In this document: piece after piece, positions 1 to 6,399 of the stretch
Layout of the letters: every line of letters begins with the position of its first letter
Numbering within the stretch: the stretch's first letter is position 1
DNA from: Pseudomonadota bacterium
Lineage (GTDB): Bacteria; Pseudomonadota; Gammaproteobacteria; Burkholderiales; Thiobacillaceae
Assembly: GCA_021791235.1 (NCBI GenBank)
Contig: JAJYXA010000544.1
Location: 1-7,196, forward strand
Direction of reading: 5' to 3'
Length of the DNA: 7,196 nt
Notes under the pieces: generated by a model
Databases searched by the model: none
What the model was told of the DNA's origin: nothing
Seen by the model: only the letters and a program-made list of their open reading frames with translations
Made by a program: the position numbers and the translations under genes

Positions 1-107
1 AGCTGCAATACGATCTGTACTACGTCAAGAATCACAGCCTGTTTCTCGATCTGATGATCCTGTTCCAGACCGCACAAGTGGTATTGTGGGGAAAGGGCGC
101 GCGCTGA
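1..107 (+). CDS. PEP-CTERM/XrtA-type EPS sugar transferase, C-terminal end only
   Basis: This is the 3' end of a gene that starts before the window. The frame from base 3 reads 34 codons to the TGA at 105-107. The peptide contains YDLYYVKNHSLFLDL and ends in VVLWGKGAR. This is the typical C-terminus of the bacterial sugar transferase family (PF02397; undecaprenyl-phosphate sugar phosphotransferases such as WcaJ/EpsB), in the form that accompanies exosortase A loci. The enzyme transfers the first sugar phosphate to undecaprenyl phosphate at the inner membrane and so starts an exopolysaccharide repeat unit. Only the tail is visible, so the catalytic core and the N-terminal membrane segments cannot be checked. 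The next gene starts 22 bases downstream on the same strand, which suggests co-transcription with prsK. The family call is fairly secure; the XrtA subtype also rests on the neighbouring genes. Confidence 0.82.
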   Translation, partial: LQYDLYYVKNHSLFLDLMILFQTAQVVLWGKGAR

Positions 108-129
108 GCGCGTTCGCCCGGAGCCGACC

Positions 130-2214
130 ATGCCCGACACCCTCCTCCTCCTTGCCGCCGTCGGTTATGGCCTGGCGATGCTGGCCTATCTGGGGCTGTC
201 CGGCCTCATCGTCGCCAGCTGGCGGCAACGTCCGCAGGGGCGTCTGCTGGTGCTCGCCACCGGGCTCAGCGCCGCCTGGGGAGGCGTGTCGGTTCTCAGC
301 GCCTCGGGCGCATTGCCGCTGTGGCTGCAACTCGCCGCCGAAGTCGCACGCAGCGGCGCCTGGCTGGCGCTGCTGTTCTACATCCTGCATCTCCGCCTGC
401 CGGCCGGCGCCGCCCTGCCGGCGCCGCTGCGTTTCATCCGTCTTCTCGGCGCCGCCCTGATCGGCGGTTTGCTGTTCGCCAGCGCAACCCCTTTCATCGC
501 CCCCGCCCAGCCGGTACTGGCCCAGTGGGCGGGCAACCTGGGACTGGTCCTGCTCACCGTGATCGGGCTGGTGCTGGTCGAACAGGTGTACCGCAGCACC
601 CGCCCGGAAGACCGCTGGGCGATCAAGTTCCTCTGCCTGGGACTGGGCGGGCTGTTCGCGTACGACTTCTATCTCTACGCCAACGCCGCGCTGTTCAATG
701 CGATCGACGCCCAGGTGTGGGCGGCGCGCGGTTACGTCGCCGCGCTGGTGACGCCGCTGATCGCGGTCTCGGCCGCACGCAACCCGGAATGGGCGGCGCC
801 GGTCGGCTTGTCGCGCAGCATGGTCTTCCATACGGCCAGCCTGCTCGGCGCGGGAATCTACCTGCTGCTGATGGCCGGCGCCGGCTATTATCTGCGCCTG
901 TTCGGCGGCGAATGGGGCGACGTGGTGCAGACCGTGTTCATCTTCGCGGCCGCCATGCTGCTGGTGCTGGTGCTGTTTTCCGGCACCCTTCGCGCGCGCC
1001 TGCGGGTGTTTCTGTCCAAGCATTTTTTCAGCTACCGCTACGACTACCGCGAAGAGTGGCTCAACTTCACTCGCACCCTCACCGAGGGCCGGCCCGGCGA
1101 GCACCTCTGCGAACGCGCGGTCGAGGCGCTGGCGCGGCTGGTGGAAAGCCCCGGCGGCGCGTTGTGGATGCGCGAAGGCGACGCCGGCTACCCGCGCGCC
1201 AGTCACTGGAACTGGGGCGATCTCGACGGCACCGAAGCCGCCGACTCCGCCTTCATCCAATGGCTTGCCGGCAAGCAATGGGTAGTGGATCTGGACGAAA
1301 TGAAAACCCGCCGCGATTTGTACGGCGATCTCGACACCCCGCCGTGGATCCGGCAGGCCGACGATGCCTGGCTGGTGGTGCCGCTGATGCTGCACGACGA
1401 ACTGCTCGGCTTCGTCGTGCTCAAGCATTCGCTCGGCAACGTCACGTTCAACTGGGAGGTCAGCGACCTGCTCAAGGTCGCGGCGCGCCAGGCCGCGGCG
1501 CATCTGGCGCAGATGCGCGCCGCCAACCAGCTCATCGTGGCGCGCCAGTTCGAATCGTTCAACCGCACCACCACCTTCGTCATCCACGACCTGAAGAATC
1601 TCGTCGCACAGCTGTCCCTGCTGCTGTCCAACGCCGAAAAGCACAAGCACAACCCCGAATTCCAGGCCGACATGCTGGACACCGTGGAAAGCGCGGTCGC
1701 CCGCATGAACAAGGTGCTGGCGCAATTGCGCCGGGGCGGCGACGAGGCGCAGGCGCAGTCGGTGGCGCTGGCGGACATCCTCGCCGACGCCGTCGCCAGC
1801 AAGCAGGCGTTCAAGCTGCGCCCCGCCGTGGATTTGCCGCCTGCTCCCCTGCGCGTGCGCGCCGAGCGCGAACGGCTCACCCGTGCCGTCGGCCATTTGC
1901 TGCAAAATGCGCTGGAGGCCACGCCGCCAACCGGTCACGTTACACTCCGCGCATTCGAGGAATCCGGGCAGGCGGTCGTAGAAATCACCGACACCGGCAG
2001 CGGCATGGACGACGACTTCATCCGCACCCGGCTGTTTCAGCCGTTCGATTCGACCAAGGGCGCCGGCATGGGCATCGGCGCCTACGAATGCCGCGAAACC
2101 GTCCGTGCGCTGGGCGGACAACTGGACGTGGAGAGCACGCCGGGGCGCGGCACCCGCTTCCGCCTCAACCTGCCGCTTGATGATAATTCAGTTGCTGGAG
2201 GAGACGCCGCATGA
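130..2214 (+). CDS. prsK: PrsK: membrane sensor histidine kinase of the XrtA/PEP-CTERM system
   Basis: A 694-residue sensor kinase that should phosphorylate PrsR, encoded directly downstream. The first ~290 residues contain about nine hydrophobic stretches, so the sensor part lies in the inner membrane. A Phe/Tyr/Arg-rich juncture follows (FFSYRYDYREEW, residues 299-310), which I associate with this family. A GAF-like segment covers roughly residues 318-465. The phosphoacceptor helix carries HDLKN with His486. The ATPase domain shows an N box with Asn593 (QNALEA), a G1 box DTGSGM from Asp621, an F box LFQPF (635-639) and a G2 box GAGMGIG (644-650), so it looks catalytically complete. Length is close to the usual ~680 residues of the family. 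The ATG at 130 is preceded by GGAG at 120-123, six bases upstream. Its 3' end overlaps prsR by ATGA. The H box lacks the proline of the common HExxxP form. The signal sensed is unknown. Confidence 0.93.
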   Translation: MPDTLLLLAAVGYGLAMLAYLGLSGLIVASWRQRPQGRLLVLATGLSAAWGGVSVLSASGALPLWLQLAAEVARSGAWLALLFYILHLRLPAGAALPAPLRFIRLLGAALIGGLLFASATPFIAPAQPVLAQWAGNLGLVLLTVIGLVLVEQVYRSTRPEDRWAIKFLCLGLGGLFAYDFYLYANAALFNAIDAQVWAARGYVAALVTPLIAVSAARNPEWAAPVGLSRSMVFHTASLLGAGIYLLLMAGAGYYLRLFGGEWGDVVQTVFIFAAAMLLVLVLFSGTLRARLRVFLSKHFFSYRYDYREEWLNFTRTLTEGRPGEHLCERAVEALARLVESPGGALWMREGDAGYPRASHWNWGDLDGTEAADSAFIQWLAGKQWVVDLDEMKTRRDLYGDLDTPPWIRQADDAWLVVPLMLHDELLGFVVLKHSLGNVTFNWEVSDLLKVAARQAAAHLAQMRAANQLIVARQFESFNRTTTFVIHDLKNLVAQLSLLLSNAEKHKHNPEFQADMLDTVESAVARMNKVLAQLRRGGDEAQAQSVALADILADAVASKQAFKLRPAVDLPPAPLRVRAERERLTRAVGHLLQNALEATPPTGHVTLRAFEESGQAVVEITDTGSGMDDDFIRTRLFQPFDSTKGAGMGIGAYECRETVRALGGQLDVESTPGRGTRFRLNLPLDDNSVAGGDAA
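2197..2203 (+). promoter_or_regulatory. Strong ribosome binding site for prsR inside the end of prsK
   Basis: GGAGGAG lies seven bases before the prsR ATG at 2211, within the last codons of prsK. With the four-base ATGA stop/start overlap (2211-2214), it fixes the prsR start and points to translational coupling, which would keep kinase and regulator levels linked. Confidence 0.85.
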
Positions 2215-3563
2215 GCGACGCCAAACAAAAGATCCTGCTGGTGGAAGACGATCCCGGGCTGCAAAAGCAGCTGAAATGGAGCCTCGCCGACTACGAACTG
2301 GTGATGGCCGCCGACCGCGACGGCGCGATCGCCCAGTTGCGCCGCCACGAGCCCCCGGTGGTGTTGCTCGACCTGGGCCTGCCGCCCGACGCGGACGGCG
2401 CCACCGAGGGTCTCGCCGCGCTGCAGCAGATTCTGTCGCTCGCGCCTTCCACCAAGGTCATCGTCGTCACCGGCAACCTCGACCGCAGCAATGCGGTGAA
2501 GGCCATCCATCTCGGCGCCTACGACTTTTTCCAGAAACCCTTCGACCCCGACGTGCTCGCGCTAATGATCGCGCGCGCGCTGCACGTCCATGCGCTGGAG
2601 GTCGAAAACCGCATGCTGATCGCCAGGCAGGGCGGTTCCGCCCTGCAGGGTCTGATCACCGGCAGCGAGCCGATGCTGAAAATCTGCCGCACCGTGGAGA
2701 AAGTCGCTCCCGCCAACGCCACCGTGCTGCTGCTGGGCGAATCCGGCACCGGCAAGGAAGTGCTGGCGCGCGGCGTGCACGAACTGTCGCCGCGGGCCGG
2801 CAAGCGCTTCGTCGCCATCAACTGCGCGGCGATCCCGGACACCCTGCTGGAATCCGAACTGTTCGGCTACGAAAAGGGCGCCTTCACCGGCGCCGCCAAG
2901 CAGACCATCGGCAAGATCGAGTATGCCAGCGAAGGCACGCTGTTTCTCGACGAAATCGGCGACCTGCCGATACCGCTGCAGGCCAAGCTGCTGCGCTTCC
3001 TGCAGGAACGCGTGATCGAGCGACTCGGCGCGCGCGGCGAAATCCCGGTCGACGTGCGCGTCGTCTGCGCCACCCATCGCGACCTCGCCGGCATGATCCG
3101 TGAAGGCGGCTTTCGCGAAGACCTGTATTACCGGCTGTCCGAAATCACGATCAAGATTCCGCCGCTGCGCGAACGCCACGGCGACGCGGTGCTGCTGGCG
3201 CAAGCCTTCCTCGAACGCTACGCGCGCGAGATGGGGCGCAACCTGCGCGGTTTCACCGCCGATGCGCTGGCCGCGCTGGAAGCCCACGCCTGGCCCGGCA
3301 ACGTGCGCGAAATGGAAAATCTGGTCAAGCGCGCCACCATCATGGCCGACGGCAACCAGATCACCGCCGCCGACCTCGGGTTCGACAGCGAGCCGGCCGA
3401 ACCGCAACCTTTCAACCTGCGCCAGGCGCGCGAAAACGCCGAACGGCTGGCGGTCAGCCGGGCGCTCGCCCACAGCGACGGCAGCATCGCCCAGGCCGCC
3501 GAACTGCTCGGCATCACGCGCCCCACGCTGTATGACCTGATGGCGAAAATCGGCATGAAATAA
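2211..3563 (+). CDS. prsR: PrsR: sigma-54-dependent PEP-CTERM-box response regulator
   Basis: A 450-residue NtrC-type response regulator and the expected partner of PrsK. The receiver domain (about 5-125) has the acidic pair Asp13-Asp14, phospho-acceptor Asp54, Thr87 and Lys109. The AAA+ domain has Walker A GESGTGKE (176-183), the sigma-54 contact loop GAFTGA (223-228), Walker B with LFLDE (244-248), and an arginine-containing YYRL/PPLRER segment. A Fis-type helix-turn-helix occupies 424-450, with TRPTLYDLM as the recognition helix. All residues needed for ATP-driven opening of RpoN holoenzyme complexes appear intact. Family knowledge: PrsR orthologues act with RpoN to activate PEP-CTERM protein genes, shown in floc-forming Zoogloea. 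The start at 2211 is set by GGAGGAG and by overlap with the prsK stop. No PrsR target gene is recognisable in the window; its regulon probably lies elsewhere on the genome. Confidence 0.95.
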   Translation: MSDAKQKILLVEDDPGLQKQLKWSLADYELVMAADRDGAIAQLRRHEPPVVLLDLGLPPDADGATEGLAALQQILSLAPSTKVIVVTGNLDRSNAVKAIHLGAYDFFQKPFDPDVLALMIARALHVHALEVENRMLIARQGGSALQGLITGSEPMLKICRTVEKVAPANATVLLLGESGTGKEVLARGVHELSPRAGKRFVAINCAAIPDTLLESELFGYEKGAFTGAAKQTIGKIEYASEGTLFLDEIGDLPIPLQAKLLRFLQERVIERLGARGEIPVDVRVVCATHRDLAGMIREGGFREDLYYRLSEITIKIPPLRERHGDAVLLAQAFLERYAREMGRNLRGFTADALAALEAHAWPGNVREMENLVKRATIMADGNQITAADLGFDSEPAEPQPFNLRQARENAERLAVSRALAHSDGSIAQAAELLGITRPTLYDLMAKIGMK

Positions 3564-3612
3564 GCCCCGCACCACAATTACCTGCAATTAAAAAAATTTA
3601 CCGGAGGTTTCG
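3564..3612 (+). promoter_or_regulatory. AT-rich prsR-prsT spacer with phased direct repeat and prsT RBS
   Basis: This 49-base gap is much richer in A/T than the genes on either side. CAATTA occurs at 3575-3580 and again at 3585-3590, exactly one helical turn apart, followed by a run of seven A (3590-3596) and TTTA. A strong Shine-Dalgarno GGAGG sits at 3603-3607, five bases before the prsT ATG. The repeat could be a regulator site and the AT tract a promoter element, but I see no convincing -35/-10 pair. There is no GC-rich hairpin before the A tract, so there is no clear intrinsic terminator and read-through from prsKR into prsT remains likely. The RBS is well supported; the promoter role is speculative. 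Confidence 0.45.
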
Positions 3613-6390
3613 ATGTCCATTTCCGTTCCCGCATCCCGACTGCTGCTGCCCCTGATTCTCGGTGCCAGCCTCATGACTGCCTGTGGCGCAGAAAACAGCA
3701 CCGCCCTGTTGAGCGAAGCCAGGGCGATGGTTGCCGCGGGGGATTACAAGGCGGCGATGATCCAGCTGAAAAACGCCCTGGCCGAAGACGAAAACAACGC
3801 CGAAGCACGCTTTGAACTGGGCAAGCTCTATCTCGACCAGCTCGATCCGGCCAGCGCCGAGAAGGAGTTCCGGCGCGCCCGCGAAGCCGGGTATGCGTCG
3901 AATGCCGTCAATCCGATGATCGCCCGCGCCCTGCTGGGCCAACGCGAATTCCAGCGCGTGCTGGACGAACTGCCCGCGCCGGCCGAGGGCGATCCGGATG
4001 CCGCCCCCCTGCTGGCTTTGCGCGCCACCGCCGAACTCGGGCTGGGCCGCAGGGAGAACGCGCGCAAGACCCTGCAGCGCGCGCTGCAGGCCGCGCCCGA
4101 CCATGCCGAAGTGCACCTGGCGCTGGCGCAACTGGCGCTGGCCGATCGCGATGCCGCCAAGGCCATGCAGGAAATCGATCAGGCCTTGCGCATCGACCCC
4201 GGGCACCTCGACAGCCTGCTGCTGAAGGGCGACCTGCTGCGCGCGACCCGGCAACCCGCCGAAGCCGCCGCGACTTATCGCGAACTCCTCAAGCTCGATC
4301 CCCGGCACGTCAATGCCCGGCTGGCGCTGGCGGGCATCGCCCTCGCGGAGAACAAGCCGGCCGACGCACGCAAGGAAGTCGACGCCGCCCTGAAAACCAT
4401 GCCGGGCAGCCTGCAGGCGCGTTATACCCTGGCACTGATCGACTTCAGCGAAAAGAAAACCGAACGCGCGCGCGACACGCTGGCGACCGTGCTGAAAGCC
4501 GCCCCCGGCTTCGTGCCTGCGCTGCTGCTGGGCGGCTCGATCGAATACACCCTGGGAAACCTGCAAACGGCCGAGGCGCACCTCAATAAAGTGGTCAAGG
4601 CCACCCCCGGCAATCTGTACGCGCTGCGCTTGCTGGCCGCCTCGCAGCTGCGCCTGGGCCGCCCCGACGATGCCGCGAAAACGCTCGCGCCCGCGCTCAG
4701 GTCGGCCCATCGGGACCCCGGCGTGCTGGTCGTCGCCGGCGAAATCGCGCTCGCCAAAAAAGACTTTGCCCAGGCCTCGACCTATTTTGAACAGGCCGCC
4801 CAGCGCAGCCCCGACAGTGCCGCCATCCGCACCGAACTCGGCATCTCCCGCCTGGCCCAGGGCGACCACCGCGCCATGGCCGACCTGCAGGCTGCCGCCG
4901 ACATGGATGACGGCAGCAGCCGGGCCGACACCTTCATCATCCTCAACCAGTTGAAACAACGGCAATTCGACGCCGCACTGGCCAGCATCGCCGCGCTGGA
5001 AAAGAAACAGCCTGCCAATCCGCTCACCTGGAACTACCGGGGCGCGGCCTATCTCGGCAAACAGGACCCCGTCCGTGCGCGCGACAGCTTCAGCCGGGCG
5101 CTCAAGCTCAATCCCGCGTTTTTCCCCGCGGCGGCCAACCTGGCGCAGCTCGACCTGAAGGACAAGCAACCCGACACCGCACGCCGGCGCTTCGAAAGCA
5201 TCCTCAAGGCCGACCCCCAACATCTCAACGCCATGCTGGCGCTGGCCGACCTGGGCCTGCGCAACCAGGATGAAAAAACCTTCGTCAGCTGGCTGGAAAA
5301 AGCCGCCAGCGCGCACCCGCAGGCCCTGCAACCACGGGTGGCGCTGGCGCGCTACCAGCTTTCCAGGGGCGACGGGAACAAGGCGCTTGCCACGGCACGC
5401 GAAGCGGTCAACGCCCAGCCCGACAACCCTGTTGCGCTCGAACTCCTCGGCACCGCCCAGCTGGCGCTGGGGGACACCACCAATGCGCTGGGCAGCTACC
5501 GCAAGCTGGCCGAACACCAGCCCGGCCAGGCCGCGCCCCTGGTCAAGGTCGCCACCGCGCAGATCGTTGCCAAGGACTTCGCCGGCGCGCGCAAAACCCT
5601 GCTGGACGCCCTGCGCATTCAGCCCGACTTCGTCGAAGCCCAACTGTTGCTGGGCGGCGTCGAGATCCAGGGCGCGCGCTTTGACGAGGCACGCACACTC
5701 GCCAGGCAGGTGCAACGGCAAAAGCCGGACAACCCGGCCGGTTACGGCCTGGAAGGCGATGCCGCGTTCGCGCGCAAGGACTACCCCGCCGCGCTCGCCG
5801 CATTCGAGCGCGCGCACAAACTGCAAGCTTCCGCCACGCTGCTCGTCCGCCAGTTCCAGGTTCTGACCGCAAGCCAGCGCGCCGAAGAAGGCGAGAAACG
5901 CCTCGCCACGTGGCTGGCCACCCACCCGCAGGATGCCGGCATCCGTGCCACACTCGCCGAAAGCCTGATCAAGCGCGGCCAGCCCAAAGCCGCAGTCGAG
6001 CATTATTTGATATTGAACAAGAACAATCCGAACAACCCGCTGATTCTGAACAATCTTGCGTGGGCCCTCCATGAATCCGGGGACAGACGCGCGCCCGCAT
6101 TCGCCGAACAGGCGCTCAAGCTCAAACCCGACAATCCCGCCGTGCTGGACACGCTGGGCTGGATCCTGGTGCGGCAGGGGCAGACCGAACGCGGCATCAA
6201 ACTTTTGCAGCAGGCCCTTTCCAAGACGCCGGATGCCGCTGAAATCCACTGGCATCTGGCCTATGGGCTGTATCTGGCAGGCGACCGGACGCGTGCCAGA
6301 CAAGAACTCAAGGCCCTGCTGGACCGTGAAATCGCCTTTCCCGCACAAGCCCAGGCCCGACAGCTCTATCAGCAACTCTCCTCACACTAA
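3613..6390 (+). CDS. prsT: PrsT: TPR-repeat lipoprotein of the XrtA/PEP-CTERM system
   Basis: A 925-residue protein, the length expected for the family. The N-terminus is a lipoprotein signal: Arg9, a hydrophobic core, and LMTAC with the lipidated Cys24. Met at -3 is a slightly unusual lipobox residue. Gly25 after the cysteine predicts outer-membrane sorting by the E. coli Lol rule. From about residue 31 to the end the protein reads as some 25-26 consecutive 33-34-residue TPR units, many closing in a Pro-Asp or Pro-Gly turn. The most conserved-looking stretch is Asn-rich (NNPNNPLILNNLAWAL, then NPAVLDTLGW) near the C-terminus. Such solenoids bind partner proteins. Large TPR lipoproteins or TPR domains serve as periplasmic scaffolds in other EPS secretion systems (AlgK, PelB, BcsC), so a role in EPS/PEP-CTERM export or assembly is reasonable but inferred. 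The ATG at 3613 has GGAGG five bases upstream and gives a proper signal peptide. The gene lies 49 bases after prsR and 9 bases before a second TPR lipoprotein gene. Confidence 0.93.
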   Translation: MSISVPASRLLLPLILGASLMTACGAENSTALLSEARAMVAAGDYKAAMIQLKNALAEDENNAEARFELGKLYLDQLDPASAEKEFRRAREAGYASNAVNPMIARALLGQREFQRVLDELPAPAEGDPDAAPLLALRATAELGLGRRENARKTLQRALQAAPDHAEVHLALAQLALADRDAAKAMQEIDQALRIDPGHLDSLLLKGDLLRATRQPAEAAATYRELLKLDPRHVNARLALAGIALAENKPADARKEVDAALKTMPGSLQARYTLALIDFSEKKTERARDTLATVLKAAPGFVPALLLGGSIEYTLGNLQTAEAHLNKVVKATPGNLYALRLLAASQLRLGRPDDAAKTLAPALRSAHRDPGVLVVAGEIALAKKDFAQASTYFEQAAQRSPDSAAIRTELGISRLAQGDHRAMADLQAAADMDDGSSRADTFIILNQLKQRQFDAALASIAALEKKQPANPLTWNYRGAAYLGKQDPVRARDSFSRALKLNPAFFPAAANLAQLDLKDKQPDTARRRFESILKADPQHLNAMLALADLGLRNQDEKTFVSWLEKAASAHPQALQPRVALARYQLSRGDGNKALATAREAVNAQPDNPVALELLGTAQLALGDTTNALGSYRKLAEHQPGQAAPLVKVATAQIVAKDFAGARKTLLDALRIQPDFVEAQLLLGGVEIQGARFDEARTLARQVQRQKPDNPAGYGLEGDAAFARKDYPAALAAFERAHKLQASATLLVRQFQVLTASQRAEEGEKRLATWLATHPQDAGIRATLAESLIKRGQPKAAVEHYLILNKNNPNNPLILNNLAWALHESGDRRAPAFAEQALKLKPDNPAVLDTLGWILVRQGQTERGIKLLQQALSKTPDAAEIHWHLAYGLYLAGDRTRARQELKALLDREIAFPAQAQARQLYQQLSSH

Positions 6391-6394
6391 AGGA
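6389..6394 (+). promoter_or_regulatory. Ribosome binding site overlapping the prsT stop codon
   Basis: AAAGGA shares its first two bases with the TAA of prsT and lies five bases before the ATG at 6400. The nine-base gap leaves no room for a separate promoter or terminator, so the downstream gene is probably translated from the prsT transcript, possibly by reinitiating ribosomes. Confidence 0.75.
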
Positions 6395-6399
6395 TTGCC

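Noticed and set aside
108..129. Separate promoter for prsK after the sugar transferase.
   Set aside because: The gap is only 22 GC-rich bases with an RBS and no -10 or sigma-54 element; co-transcription is the simpler reading.
25..2121. Long minus-strand frame opposite prsK.
   Set aside because: The same effect of GC-rich third positions. Its product is rich in Gln, Arg, His and Gly and lacks any known motif, whereas prsK has all kinase boxes.
321..2180. Long alternative plus-strand frame inside prsK, and a similar one at 2105-3103 in prsR.
   Set aside because: The products are Arg/Ala/Pro-rich and without domains, as expected for shifted frames of GC-rich genes. They overlap well-supported proteins.
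3552..3565. GG-N10-GC arrangement (CGGCAT...AAGC) at the prsR stop, a possible RpoN promoter for prsT.
   Set aside because: Only the invariant dinucleotides and a few more bases match TGGCAC-N5-TTGC; the -12 part is AAGC. Such spacing is common by chance at this GC content. Mapping a transcript start near 3577 would change this view.
3564..3600. Possible intrinsic terminator between prsR and prsT because of the A/T run.
   Set aside because: No GC-rich inverted repeat precedes it, and the run on the plus strand is A rather than T.
3598..6375. Uninterrupted minus-strand frame almost coextensive with prsT.
   Set aside because: It mirrors a very GC-biased gene. Its product is a low-complexity Gly/Gln/Arg/Val-rich chain without a recognisable domain, while the plus strand has a signal peptide, lipobox and regular TPRs.
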